A stretch of DNA of 64,000 nt from Spirosoma pollinicola (GCF_002831565.1 NZ_CP025096.1:930001-994000), one strand, 5' to 3'; counted from the stretch's first letter, positions 43,600-53,046 are shown. Made by a program: numbers and translations. The notes: a model not told the origin generated them from the letters alone.

Positions 43600-44166
43600 T
43601 CAGATAGTATCCAGGTTTCGTCGTTCTGCGTGTACAGCCTTTCGAAATTGACCTGGTGTTTCACCCGTTACCTGCCTGAATTGGTTGGACAGGTGTTGAA
43701 CACTGCTGTAACTCAACCGCCAGGCTATTTCGCTCAGTGTCAGTTCATCGTACTGCAACCACTGTTTTACTTTTTCAATTTTGAGGGCAATGATGTACTT
43801 CTCCAGCGTCTGGCCCTCACTCGCCGAAAACAGCCCGCTCAGATATGAATACTCGTAACCCACTTTCCGCTCCAGAAAGGTCGAAAAGTTCTCGGTCGGA
43901 AGTTTGTCTGCCTTCAAGTACTCTATTTCGTTGATGAGCAGCACTTTTATATGTTCAACCAGCGACTGCTTTTTATCGTCGATCAGGTCGAAACCGTTGG
44001 TTTGCAGCACCTGCCGGATCGTATCGAGTGAAAGCGTTTCGGGCATAGTTTGTACCTCGACCTCGCCTAACTCAACCCGATTTAAAGTCAGCCCCAGTTT
44101 TTCGAGTTCGTCGCGCACGACCCGTTTGCAACGGTCGCACACCATATTTCGGATGGTTAGTGTCAT
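43600..44166 (-). CDS. HMA-like/AraC fusion transcriptional regulator
   Basis: A 188-residue regulator. The first 70 residues resemble an HMA metal-binding fold (MTLTIRNMVCDRCKRVVRDELEKLGL, with Cys10-x2-Cys13), and residues 90-185 form an AraC HTH domain (GLFSASEGQTLEKYIIALKIEKVKQWLQYDELTLSEIAWRLSYSSVQHLSNQF, read as two helix-turn-helix units). The fusion suggests that a soft metal such as Cu(I) binds the CxxC and controls DNA binding. Its start overlaps the TonB receptor stop by one base (TGATG), so the two are translationally coupled. Confidence 0.8.
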   Translation of the reverse strand: MTLTIRNMVCDRCKRVVRDELEKLGLTLNRVELGEVEVQTMPETLSLDTIRQVLQTNGFDLIDDKKQSLVEHIKVLLINEIEYLKADKLPTENFSTFLERKVGYEYSYLSGLFSASEGQTLEKYIIALKIEKVKQWLQYDELTLSEIAWRLSYSSVQHLSNQFRQVTGETPGQFRKAVHAERRNLDTI

Positions 44167-46466
44167 CAGTTTACGGGTTTAAAGCGGAATCCCACATACA
44201 CCATACGACCAGTAATGGGTCCCCACACCTGCGATCCGGCATCGAATCGTGTGCCAAACGGGTCGTTGGCCGCCACAATCGGGTTCAACTGACGAAAACC
44301 AGTCAGGTTTTCGCCCCCCAGATAAATCTCCCAACCTGTTCGAAACGCCCGACTCACCTGTGCGTTCAGGTTATAAAAGCCCGGCGACAAATCCGTAGGC
44401 ATATTCTGGTAGCTCGAGTGAACGTAGCCTTCACGCAGATAGGGAATCCGGCGTGGGCCGTTCCATTGCAGGGTGGCATCGAATTTCCATTTGTCGAACG
44501 GCAAAGCATAACCCGCATTCAATAAAACCCGGTCGCGGCTAACCATCATTTTGGGAAGTAATCGCTCTTCGCCAAACGGCCCGCCCATACTTTGTTGTAC
44601 ATCAAAAAGCCTATAGGCCATTTTTACTTCCAGTCGTTTTGCGGGCTGTATGTTCAGCTCGGCCTGAAAGCTGTTGGCGAAGGATTTGGCTTTATTACTG
44701 CCATCGGTCAGATTGTAAAAGTACAATTCGCCGGGATGTTCAATATCAACGATCAGTTGATTCTGAAAGTTGGTTCGGTGATAATCCACAACCAGCGATG
44801 CTTTTTTACCCAAAAGAGAGAAATCGTTCGTTAAGCTCAGCCCGTAATTCCAGGATGATTCCAATTGTAAGGATCGATTCAGGAATACCGCCCGCGAGCT
44901 AACCAGATACCCGAAATTTTCGGCAAAGGGATTTGCCGCCCGGAAACCGCGCCCGGCCGAAGCCCGTAGCGTAATGCTCTGACTAACGTTATATTTGACA
45001 TGCGCACGGGGTGTCCACTGCGCGCCAAACAGATTATGGTAATCGAAACGGCCTCCCAGAACGAGGGTTAATTTTTCGGGATAGGTGTAGGTATATTCGA
45101 TAAAGGCACCCGGTACAGATTCGGTACGGCTCGTTTGCAGCGCCCCCAGGAGTTCCCGATAATCATCGAGCAAATAGCTCAGGCCCGCTTTATAGGCATG
45201 GTTTGTATTGCCAATTATCGACTGATAGATCAGGTTAGCGTAGAACGTCCGTTGCTGGCCTGAATAGGGGCGGTAGCCAAAAAAAGCCGTTTGTTCATGA
45301 TGAAGGCCATTCAAAATCAGCCCTAGTCCTTTATAGGGTTTCTCGGGATACAGAATGGCTGTTTTCGAGAAAAATTCCAGTCTCTTGGTTGTGCTGCCAA
45401 ATTTGTAGCGCGTATCGCCAAAGCGCGACAGTTGCCCACCATCACGGTCTTCGTAAAGCGCTTTCACACCGAACTGCGCCATGAACCGTTCGCTGGTGTA
45501 TTTGTAACGATTAATTGCATTCACTTGTGAAAAAAGGGGCAAATCGCGAAAGCCATCCTTATTTTGGTCAACTTCGTTCTGAAGCGTACTTGCATGACCC
45601 AACACCCCAATGCTCCACTTCTTACTCAGCGGTTTCGACCAGTTCACATTCCCTTCCATCCGACCAAAACTATTAGCATAGGCGTTAATGAACAGCTTGT
45701 TCGCGTCCGGTCCGGCGTCCCGGTCAGGCTTTTGCAGTTCGACATTCATTTGGCCGCTCATGGATTCGTAGCCATTCACGACAGAACCGGCCCCTTTGCC
45801 CACGTCAATACTTGTAATCCAGGTGCCGGGAATGTAATTCAACCCGAACGTAGTGGCTAGTCCGCGCACCGTTGGAATATTTTCAACATTCGTTTGAACG
45901 TACTGTCCGCCCAACCCTAAAAACTGGATTTGTTTCGCCCCGGTAACGGCATCGCTATACGACACACTCACAGAGGCATTTGTCTCGAAGCTTTCCGACA
46001 GGTTGCAGCAGGCGGCTTTTGCCAGCGTTCGCTGGTTGATAAATTCGGTCTGAATAGGATTAACCCGGTCAATTTGCCCCGGTGCCCCCGATACGGTCAC
46101 TTCCTGTAACGTACGTTCGGAACGTAGCGTAACCGTAATCTCTTCGGCTGAATTGGCAACGGCAATAGTATCAGATTTATAACCAACATAGCTGACGATC
46201 AGGGCACTCTGGGTTGAATGAACCGGTAATTGAAACCCCCCATTTACATCCGTAATGGTGCCCGACGTTGTGCCAGCCCAGATGACGGTAGCGCCCACCA
46301 GCGGCACTCGATTTCCGTTAACGGTTTCGCCAACGTTGCCCCGAATGGGAGTTGTTTGTTTAACAGAGGTTGAATCGGATTGAGCCTGTGCTAAAGTCTC
46401 CTGACTAAGTAAGCCAGACCATAGCCCGCCAATGAGCAGGGCAATCCATATAAAGGAAAATCGCAT
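44166..46466 (-). CDS. TonB-dependent receptor (metal/siderophore-type)
   Basis: A 766-residue outer-membrane receptor with signal peptide (MRFSFIWIALLIGGLWSGLL), an N-terminal carboxypeptidase-like domain (VNGNRVPLVGATVIWAGTTSG), a plug domain (TVRGLATTFGLNYIPGTWITSIDVGKGAGSVVNGYESMSGQ) and a barrel ending in VGFRFKPVN. It is shorter than SusC-type receptors and lacks a SusD partner. With HYC_CC_PP upstream and an HMA-AraC regulator downstream, the substrate is more likely a metal (copper is my guess) than a glycan. The shorter start gives the signal peptide. Confidence 0.9.
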   Translation of the reverse strand: MRFSFIWIALLIGGLWSGLLSQETLAQAQSDSTSVKQTTPIRGNVGETVNGNRVPLVGATVIWAGTTSGTITDVNGGFQLPVHSTQSALIVSYVGYKSDTIAVANSAEEITVTLRSERTLQEVTVSGAPGQIDRVNPIQTEFINQRTLAKAACCNLSESFETNASVSVSYSDAVTGAKQIQFLGLGGQYVQTNVENIPTVRGLATTFGLNYIPGTWITSIDVGKGAGSVVNGYESMSGQMNVELQKPDRDAGPDANKLFINAYANSFGRMEGNVNWSKPLSKKWSIGVLGHASTLQNEVDQNKDGFRDLPLFSQVNAINRYKYTSERFMAQFGVKALYEDRDGGQLSRFGDTRYKFGSTTKRLEFFSKTAILYPEKPYKGLGLILNGLHHEQTAFFGYRPYSGQQRTFYANLIYQSIIGNTNHAYKAGLSYLLDDYRELLGALQTSRTESVPGAFIEYTYTYPEKLTLVLGGRFDYHNLFGAQWTPRAHVKYNVSQSITLRASAGRGFRAANPFAENFGYLVSSRAVFLNRSLQLESSWNYGLSLTNDFSLLGKKASLVVDYHRTNFQNQLIVDIEHPGELYFYNLTDGSNKAKSFANSFQAELNIQPAKRLEVKMAYRLFDVQQSMGGPFGEERLLPKMMVSRDRVLLNAGYALPFDKWKFDATLQWNGPRRIPYLREGYVHSSYQNMPTDLSPGFYNLNAQVSRAFRTGWEIYLGGENLTGFRQLNPIVAANDPFGTRFDAGSQVWGPITGRMVYVGFRFKPVN

Positions 46467-46540
46467 GAATTCGTTGATTAAAAGTATGCACAACAAGCCC
46501 GTATCAGAGAGATACCGGCCCAAATACCTTAATCAACGAC

Positions 46541-46987
46541 TCAAAGGAGAAGACTACGAACGAGCGTAATAATATCGCGCCCGGATAGCGACGGGGGTGG
46601 TGAAAAGGCAGTAACTGACGTCGTTTTTTCGGCAAAAACTACATCGATCAGCCACGCCATTATAGAAACGACGCTGGTTATAACGGCTTCCGTTGCCGTT
46701 TTTACCAGTTTTGCCACGAACTGACTCAACGACGACGTAATGTCGACATTTGTGTAATGTTGGTCATCCTGACAGCAATCCGTCTTTTTAATAAGCGTTT
46801 GCTGCTCCGGCATTGGCTGTTTACTGGTGGCACAGCCGGGTGATTTCACGTCGCTGAAAGCGACGACCATCGTCTTTTTCTTGCCACGCATCTGGCACGA
46901 GTGTTCCACCAAACCAAAACCGGTACTGCTCAGCAGTACGACGCAGGTCATGAGTAGGTTGAACAGTTGGAACAGCGTGCGTTTCAT
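46541..46987 (-). CDS. HYC_CC_PP family exported protein
   Basis: A 148-residue protein with signal peptide (MKRTLFQLFNLLMTCVVLLSSTGFG). It shows the family's defining elements: H-x-C in LVEHSCQMRG, the CC pair in KKTDCCQDDQHY, and the PPP in AFSPPPSL. The family is restricted to Bacteroidota and found beside TonB receptors for metals, with no proven biochemical role. It lies 74 bp upstream of the receptor and heads the operon. Confidence 0.8.
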   Translation of the reverse strand: MKRTLFQLFNLLMTCVVLLSSTGFGLVEHSCQMRGKKKTMVVAFSDVKSPGCATSKQPMPEQQTLIKKTDCCQDDQHYTNVDITSSLSQFVAKLVKTATEAVITSVVSIMAWLIDVVFAEKTTSVTAFSPPPSLSGRDIITLVRSLLL

Positions 46988-47058
46988 GTGGGGCAAATAT
47001 CAGTATCGATCAGGTTCGACGCAAGTACTTAAGACTGAAAGTCAGTAATTTCATAAAA

Positions 47059-47093
47059 AAAGAATGCCATTCTGTAAATGAATGGCATTCTTT
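47059..47093. terminator. Terminator after DUF4494 gene
   Basis: Perfect 14-bp arms (47059-47072, 47080-47093), 7-nt loop, A-tract on the leftward-downstream side. It ends the DUF4494 gene whose stop is at 47103. Confidence 0.8.
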
Positions 47094-47102
47094 CCGGTAT
47101 CG

Positions 47103-47621
47103 TTAGACGGTTTCGGGTTCAGGGCTCAGCACTTCGCTGAGCGGACGCAGATTCCGTTTCTCTTCTTCATTATATGGAAATATTTCCAGGATCTTGGTCG
47201 TGTTGACATCCGTGATCTCAAACGGGTCAAGGGCCGTTTTGAGACTTATTTCCACTTGCTCGTAGGCTTGTTTAGGCGTTTCGGCATTGACGAGCATTAC
47301 ACTGGGCGTCTTTTTCTGCTTACCCGTTTTTTCGTCGTCGGTAATGAACATCGCCTTCACTTTGAACCAGATTTCGCCACCGTCTTCGATATGAAACACG
47401 TCGGCTAGTTTCATGCGCGAAATGTTCGTAATCTCGAAGTCGGGTGTGTTAGCGGCAATCTCCTGATAGAGACGACCTTCGGCGTCGGTATAGCTAACGG
47501 CGTCGACCAGATAGGCTTCCGTTACCGTCTTTTGCTTAATAAATTCTTCATTCCGGGTGCCGACATTCGAATCGTCGATGGGCTGCTGATAGCGGATTTT
47601 TCCGAGAAACCAGTTTGGCAT
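47103..47621 (-). CDS. DUF4494 family protein
   Basis: A 172-residue cytosolic protein of the Bacteroidota family DUF4494 (MPNWFLGKIRYQQ, KQKTVTEAYLVDAVSYTDAEGRLYQEI, ISRMKLADVFHIED, KIKV-type FKVKAMFITDDEKTGKQKK). No established function. The start at MPNWF matches the family; 15 codons upstream are not conserved. Transcribed alone. Confidence 0.82.
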   Translation of the reverse strand: MPNWFLGKIRYQQPIDDSNVGTRNEEFIKQKTVTEAYLVDAVSYTDAEGRLYQEIAANTPDFEITNISRMKLADVFHIEDGGEIWFKVKAMFITDDEKTGKQKKTPSVMLVNAETPKQAYEQVEISLKTALDPFEITDVNTTKILEIFPYNEEEKRNLRPLSEVLSPEPETV

Positions 47622-47678
47622 TTTAACGAATTTTAGTACTCTTTTAGAACACAAATATGGGCACAAAGGTGCCGGAAA

Positions 47679-47766
47679 TTAATGAAGAATGAACAATGTA
47701 GAATGAAGAATAAATAGTGAACATACTACTATTATTCTTCATTCTACATTGTTCATTCTTCATTAA
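47679..47766. repeat. Perfect 34-bp inverted repeat, low complexity
   Basis: Arms 47679-47712 and 47733-47766 are exact reverse complements with a 20-nt loop. They are built from AATGAAGAATG and GTAGAATGAAG units, shared with the 9556-9640 repeat. It lies between two leftward genes and could be a terminator of the upstream SDR gene. Confidence 0.75.
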
Positions 47767-47774
47767 CGCTTCGT

Positions 47775-48653
47775 TTATTTCTTACTCGTCTTATTGGCGG
47801 AACGGATGGTTTGCTCGATCATGTCCCATTGTTCGGTTGTTACTTTGTCCAGATGGCTGAACTCGCCCGCCATGAGTACCTCTCCCCCATCAATGGTAAT
47901 GCTTTCGCCAGTGATATAGCCCGAAAAGTCGGACAGTAAAAAGGCCGCCAGATTGGCGAGTTCACCATGCTGACCCACACGGTGAAGCGGAATACGGCTC
48001 GTGGGGTCCATCATGCTGGCTAATGGCTCGGGAAAAAGTCGTTCCCAGGCACCTTTCGTTGGGAATGGCCCCGGCGCAATGGCATTGAGCCGGATACCGT
48101 ATTTTCCCCACTCGGCGGCAAGGGATTTCGTCATGATCAGCGCACCTCCTTTGGCTACGGCTGAGGGTACAACATAGCCCGAACCCGTTGTGGCGTAGGT
48201 TGTCGATATGTTCAGCACCGTACCGGGAATTTTATTCGCGATCCAGTACTTGCCAACAGCCAGCGTGAAGTAATACGTGCCGCGCAAAACGATATCGACA
48301 ATCGTGTCGAATGCTTTATAGGAAAGTCGCTCGGTCGGGCTGATAAAATTTCCCGCTGAGTTATTGAGCAAGCCATTGAGCTGACCAAACGTCTCCAGCG
48401 TTTTGCTGATGACGTTTTCGATCTCCTCGGGATTACGAACGTCGCAGGCAATAGCCAGTACCTGCCCACCTGTCTCCTCCATCAGCTCCTTCGCCGTCTC
48501 ATCGAGCACGGCCTGCCTGCGGCTGCAAATGGTAACATTGGCTCCCAACTGAAGTAAATATCGGCTAACCGATTTACCGAGGCCTGTGCCGCCACCGGTC
48601 ACAATAATCGTCTTTCCCTTGAGCGCGTCATCGCGCAGCATGCCTGTTGTCAT
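47775..48653 (-). CDS. SDR oxidoreductase, 2,4-dienoyl-CoA reductase-like
   Basis: A 292-residue short-chain dehydrogenase with Rossmann motif GGGTGLGKS, NNSAGNF, and an active-site region ATTGSGYVVPSAVAKGGALIMTKSLAAEWGKYGIRLNAIAPG. The SAVAK segment, where most SDRs have YxxxK, is typical of 2,4-dienoyl-CoA reductases, which reduce 2,4-dienoyl-CoA intermediates in breakdown of unsaturated fatty acids. It lies downstream of a dienoyl-CoA isomerase-like gene, which fits one pathway. Confidence 0.82.
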   Translation of the reverse strand: MTTGMLRDDALKGKTIIVTGGGTGLGKSVSRYLLQLGANVTICSRRQAVLDETAKELMEETGGQVLAIACDVRNPEEIENVISKTLETFGQLNGLLNNSAGNFISPTERLSYKAFDTIVDIVLRGTYYFTLAVGKYWIANKIPGTVLNISTTYATTGSGYVVPSAVAKGGALIMTKSLAAEWGKYGIRLNAIAPGPFPTKGAWERLFPEPLASMMDPTSRIPLHRVGQHGELANLAAFLLSDFSGYITGESITIDGGEVLMAGEFSHLDKVTTEQWDMIEQTIRSANKTSKK

Positions 48654-48668
48654 TAGTTAATTTTGACT

Positions 48669-48787
48669 GAGTGAATAGGTCAATGAGTGAATGAATATGT
48701 GGATAATGCGATGTTGTTAATGGAGATAATAGGCGAATAATACGTATTCCCATTATCCATTCTCCCATTCGCTCATTTATTCACTAA
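48669..48787. repeat. Imperfect inverted repeat between isomerase and reductase genes
   Basis: The left part (from about 48669) and the reverse complement of the right part (to about 48787) share AGTGAATA...AATGAG(T/C)GAATG and GATAATG words with gaps. Member of the same low-complexity intergenic hairpin type as 7694-7797 and 47679-47766. Confidence 0.5.
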
Positions 48788-48792
48788 TTGCA

Positions 48793-49632
48793 TTAATAAC
48801 CTCGGTTTATCTTTTTATTAAACTCGGCTTTTCGTTTTTCTACTGTGGCCTGCATGGCTTCGCCGAAATCGACCGACTGCATTTGGCTGGAGTTCCAGAC
48901 CGCTACATATTGCATGCCGTCTTCAATGGATTTATTCAGGCTATAGTTAAGCACCTCTTTGGCACCTTGCACAGCCGGGGCCGGATTATCAGCAATTTGG
49001 CGAGCCAGCGTGCTGGCGGCTTCAAATAGCGCATCGGGTGTATCATATACGTGGTTGACCAAACCAATGCGCTCAGCAAATGTGGCATCGTAGTCGCCCC
49101 CGGTGAAGGCCATCTCACGGGTAAACCCCTGCCCGATAACGTGGGGCAGAAACTGCAAGCCCCCAATGTCGGGCGTGATAGCGAGTTTGGCTTCGCGCAG
49201 GCTGAACTTCGCTTCGCGGGAGCAAAGCCGGATGTCGGCGGCAGCAATCATGTTCAACCCTCCGCCAATGCACCAGCCATGCACGGCCGCAATAACGGGT
49301 TTTGCCGACTCATGCATCTTCACAAATCCCGACTGCATGAACCGAATCTGGGCCATTAATTTCCGCCGTTCGCCGGCCATTGGATTACCGGTAGCCATGC
49401 TGGCAATGCGCGGCATCATCCGGGCAACATCCAGCCCGTAGCTGTAGTGATCGCCACTCCCCCGGAACAGGATGCACCGGACGGTGGGCATCTGGTTGAT
49501 CTCATCCATTGCCCTGGGAAGTTCGTCCCAGAATTCCGGGCCCATTGCGTTGCCCTTGCCGGGGCCAAGTAAAGTGACGGTCATAACGCCGTCGCTTTCG
49601 GTTAGTTGTAGGGATTGATATGTTTGTGACAT
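48793..49632 (-). CDS. Enoyl-CoA hydratase/isomerase, delta3,5-delta2,4-dienoyl-CoA isomerase-like
   Basis: A 279-residue crotonase-fold protein. HYSYGLDVARMMPRIA, the oxyanion-hole segment AVHGWCIGGGLNMIAAADIRLCS and FSLREAKLAITPDIGGLQFLPHVIG match the ECH1 (dienoyl-CoA isomerase) type, with a Glu and Asp in the last stretch as likely catalytic acids. It would shift 3,5-dienoyl-CoA to 2,4-dienoyl-CoA. The gene downstream encodes a likely 2,4-dienoyl-CoA reductase. General enoyl-CoA hydratase activity is the alternative. Confidence 0.82.
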   Translation of the reverse strand: MSQTYQSLQLTESDGVMTVTLLGPGKGNAMGPEFWDELPRAMDEINQMPTVRCILFRGSGDHYSYGLDVARMMPRIASMATGNPMAGERRKLMAQIRFMQSGFVKMHESAKPVIAAVHGWCIGGGLNMIAAADIRLCSREAKFSLREAKLAITPDIGGLQFLPHVIGQGFTREMAFTGGDYDATFAERIGLVNHVYDTPDALFEAASTLARQIADNPAPAVQGAKEVLNYSLNKSIEDGMQYVAVWNSSQMQSVDFGEAMQATVEKRKAEFNKKINRGY

Positions 49633-49683
49633 AGCTACTAGTATGCTTGCATACGATAGCCCTAAAGGTACTAGTTTTCCTGA

Positions 49684-51192
49684 TTAGCCGGTAATCATGA
49701 TCGAATACGGGCCTGTAAAATTCAACTTTCCATTAAGCTGAATATTCCGCACGCTGATCGTGTTGTTAACGGTTAGCGTATGCCCGGCATTTACCCTCAC
49801 GTAGTCTGTAATGAAGGGAACTCGGCCTACGCTCCAGGCAGTTCGATCCTGCCAATTGCCCGAGGAAACAGTTTCGACCATTGTCGAAAACAACGAAACC
49901 GTCGGAAAATTACGTGACAATACTGCATCAGTTGTGGCGGGAGCTGTCCCAAACCAGCCGGTCAATACATCGGCGTACACCCGCCGGAAGTCGGTCTGCA
50001 TATCAATGTCTTTATTTCCGTACTGGCCGGTCAGGTTGGCCAGGTCTGGATTATGGCCAATGGTTGGGTGCTTAACGCCTGTGCCAAAGACAAACATTGG
50101 AGCGCCAATGCCATGATCGGTTCCGTTTGACGCATTGGCATTTGCACGCCTGCCAAACTCCGAAAACGTCATTCCAATAACGCGATCCTGTGTTCCCTGC
50201 AATTCCAGATCGCGCTGAAATGCGCTAATAGCGGTCGATACCTTGCCTAGCAGGGTTGCATGTGCCCCCATAGTTGTGTCTGTTGATTCTACCTGTGCCG
50301 AATGCGTATCGAAACCAGTCAATGACACATAATATACTTTCGTTTTCATGCCCCCGTGAATCAGCCGGGCTACGATTTTCAACTGGTCGGCTAAGGAATT
50401 ACCTTCATAGGCCGCAGGATAGGCAGCCAGATTATTACCAGCATCGGCCGCCTGTTTAATTTTACCGGCATAACCCACCGCCAGCGTTTGTTGTTTTCGA
50501 ATGAATGAAACAAGCCCCCCGACATCACCGGGCAGGGTTTCGCCGGGCGCAATCGGGTCTCCTGTGCCAACCAGCGCATAAAAATTATCAGGATCATTAA
50601 GCGATATAGCCATTGACTGCTGACTGCCCAACAAAGCCGTTGACGTCAGGTACCCAATCTGAATGGCCAGTGGGTCGTCCATGTCCGGGTTCGGGTAGTT
50701 TTCCGGATAATCCGGGAAGCGATCGTCGAGATAGCGGCCCGCCCAACCCGAGGTCGATGTCTGGTTTGAGTCAACTCCTGTCATCCAGATATCGGTTGAT
50801 CGGGCATGCGACTGATCGGGGCTGGGATACGAAACGGAATGCAGAACCGTCAACTTACCGTCATTATATAGATTCCGCATTCCCGTCATGGCCGGATGAA
50901 AGCCCGTTGCCGGATTTCCGTTAAGGGTCAGCACCCGGCTTTCCGGAATGGCAATATTGCTCCGTAAGCTATTGTAAAGCGACATCTGGTCGAGCGGAAT
51001 AACCGTGTTAAGTCCGTCGTTTCCGCCATTGAGGTAAATGATAACCAGTATCCGATCTGTATTGACAGCCGACGTCTGCAACAGCGATTGCACCAGGGCC
51101 GATTGCCGACTCATTGCCTTCAGCCCGAAGCCATCGAGCATGACCGGAATCATGCTGGCCGATGCTGCTGTTAAAAAGTCTCTACGATTCAT
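49684..51192 (-). CDS. DUF1501 Tat-exported protein
   Basis: A 502-residue protein with a twin-arginine signal (MNRRDFLTAASASMIPVML) and the DUF1501 sulfatase-like fold: IYLNGGNDGLNTVIP, GFHPAMTGMRNLYNDGKLTVLHSVSYP, SHARSTDIWMTG, and TFSEFGRRANANASNGTDHG. The last 70 residues (NWQDRTAWSVGRVPFITDYVRV) form a separate beta domain like those used for surface attachment. It is always paired with a DUF1800 gene, as here. Function is not established. Confidence 0.88.
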   Translation of the reverse strand: MNRRDFLTAASASMIPVMLDGFGLKAMSRQSALVQSLLQTSAVNTDRILVIIYLNGGNDGLNTVIPLDQMSLYNSLRSNIAIPESRVLTLNGNPATGFHPAMTGMRNLYNDGKLTVLHSVSYPSPDQSHARSTDIWMTGVDSNQTSTSGWAGRYLDDRFPDYPENYPNPDMDDPLAIQIGYLTSTALLGSQQSMAISLNDPDNFYALVGTGDPIAPGETLPGDVGGLVSFIRKQQTLAVGYAGKIKQAADAGNNLAAYPAAYEGNSLADQLKIVARLIHGGMKTKVYYVSLTGFDTHSAQVESTDTTMGAHATLLGKVSTAISAFQRDLELQGTQDRVIGMTFSEFGRRANANASNGTDHGIGAPMFVFGTGVKHPTIGHNPDLANLTGQYGNKDIDMQTDFRRVYADVLTGWFGTAPATTDAVLSRNFPTVSLFSTMVETVSSGNWQDRTAWSVGRVPFITDYVRVNAGHTLTVNNTISVRNIQLNGKLNFTGPYSIMITG

Positions 51193-51234
51193 GCCCATTG
51201 GGTGCCGAAATAAGATTTACGATAGAAGTGGCGT

Positions 51235-52881
51235 TCAACAAACATGATACTCAGCCATTCGAAGCATGTACCGCATCAGGTTTTGCAAACGCCATAATAC
51301 ACTATACTGACTGCCCGGATTGGTGATGTCCCGTCGGTACGCATTCCACTCAAACAGCCAATCGGTGCGGGGTACACCCTGCATCATGATGGTATCGATC
51401 AGGAAATCGGTCTGCGATTGAAACAAGTCGATAGTGAACAGATTTTTTGAGAAACTCGCCATTACGGTAGCGCACGTGATGGCGGGCGTTCCAGCCACAT
51501 CGGTAAAGTTTGGCTGTAAAGCGGTAACCCAGGCAATCAGGTCGATCCCCAGATTATAGCCCGGCTTTACTTCTAACCAACGCCAGATGTAAGCATCGGT
51601 CAGGTTTCCGCGCAGGCCAATCGAACTCGTATTGATCCAAAGCCTGGAAAAGCCTGTCTGGTAACAGGCATCATAGCCCAGCACTGAAGGCTGATCGACA
51701 AGGCCCATTTGCATGTCGTTCATTTGATAGAATACAAATTCGAAGTACTTCCGGAAGGCTACCGAATCCGTCACCCGGTCGGGAACTGGCTGGTTAAAAA
51801 ACCGCATCGCCCCAAGAATTAATTCTGCCGGTGATTTTACAACAGCACCGATATTGACCGAATCAAAAAACACCTGACTCATCAACAGTTTCTCGATTAC
51901 CGGCTGGATGGCAAAATCATTGGCCGGACTCGCGAAAAAACTGGCCAGTGGGGTAATTACATTCGTTTCAATATCGGCCGTGATGTTCGAATTCACATAC
52001 CAACGGTAGAGTTTACGACAGATATATTTCGGACAGTTTGGATGTTGTACCAACATGTTCACGAGGTCAGTCAATTCTGCATCTCCCGCCGAGCTGGTGC
52101 CGGGGTTCGATACGGCCCGACCTGTAATAACTGTGTTGTTGTAATGGTCGGTGAATGTCTTGTTGGTGGCGTCGTGGAGACTATCTGTGAAAGTGGTCGT
52201 AAAACTCGTTGAGTCCGTTTCGTTGTGGTGCGTATGCCCCCAGCCGGTCAGCACCTTTGCCACCGTTTTGACGTCGTCTTCCGTATAATTTTTGTTTCCT
52301 TCAAAATCCACGGCTCCCACCACAAACAGTTCCTGAAGCTCCCTGCCGTAGTTTTCATTTGGATTTCCCACCTGATTCTGATCGCCGTTAAGATAAACCA
52401 GCATGGCTGGCTCCTTCGTCATTTTCGTTACCAGGGTTCTAAAATTACCCAGTGCATTTGTACGAATCAGTTGGATATATTGAAAGAGAAAGCGATAATC
52501 TCCCACCACCGTACGGGTGATAACAAAGTGATTTTGCCAGAACAGAGCCAGTTTTTCAAGCAAACTTGCCGGAGCCGTTTGGGAGGTCATTTGCGCCAGC
52601 CAGCCATACAGGACATACTGCCCAAGTTCGTAATTCCGATCCTGATCGAAGGGCAACGACAAATACGGCTGTCTGAATGTCGTTTTCGTTTCGTTCAGAT
52701 CGATTGGCGGAGGGGTCGTATAATTTACATTGCTGACAAGCTGTCCCACTGCCTGTTGGGCAGTGAGGCCTATAAACGCTGTTATTTCTGCCTGCGTTGG
52801 CCCAAATGTGGAGCGCCTAAGCAAATGAGCCGCTGTTTGAGCCGTTAAAGGTTGAGTGTAAGCCGCTAATGGTGTAGGCAT
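51235..52881 (-). CDS. DUF1800 family protein
   Basis: A 548-residue protein with LTAQTAAHLLRRSTFGPTQAEI, KLALFWQNHFV, YLNGDQNQVGNPNENYGRELQELFVVGAVDFEGNKNYTEDDVKTVAKVLTGWG and related blocks that define DUF1800. It is exported with or acts on the same target as the following DUF1501 protein, in the usual order. No clear signal peptide is visible at this start; an upstream in-frame ATG (52905) does not add one. Function is not established. Confidence 0.85.
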   Translation of the reverse strand: MPTPLAAYTQPLTAQTAAHLLRRSTFGPTQAEITAFIGLTAQQAVGQLVSNVNYTTPPPIDLNETKTTFRQPYLSLPFDQDRNYELGQYVLYGWLAQMTSQTAPASLLEKLALFWQNHFVITRTVVGDYRFLFQYIQLIRTNALGNFRTLVTKMTKEPAMLVYLNGDQNQVGNPNENYGRELQELFVVGAVDFEGNKNYTEDDVKTVAKVLTGWGHTHHNETDSTSFTTTFTDSLHDATNKTFTDHYNNTVITGRAVSNPGTSSAGDAELTDLVNMLVQHPNCPKYICRKLYRWYVNSNITADIETNVITPLASFFASPANDFAIQPVIEKLLMSQVFFDSVNIGAVVKSPAELILGAMRFFNQPVPDRVTDSVAFRKYFEFVFYQMNDMQMGLVDQPSVLGYDACYQTGFSRLWINTSSIGLRGNLTDAYIWRWLEVKPGYNLGIDLIAWVTALQPNFTDVAGTPAITCATVMASFSKNLFTIDLFQSQTDFLIDTIMMQGVPRTDWLFEWNAYRRDITNPGSQYSVLWRLQNLMRYMLRMAEYHVC

Positions 52882-53046
52882 CCGGTCGTGCAGTATGACA
52901 GTCAAAAAGCATAAGCCAAAAATTATACCACTTTAACAAATCATGTACTTATTTATGAATTTAAGTGTCGTTTCAACGCTTATTCTGGTAATTATCCATC
53001 AAAAAAAAGTGTTCATATTTCCAAAATCCTCTTCGTAGTATCGATT

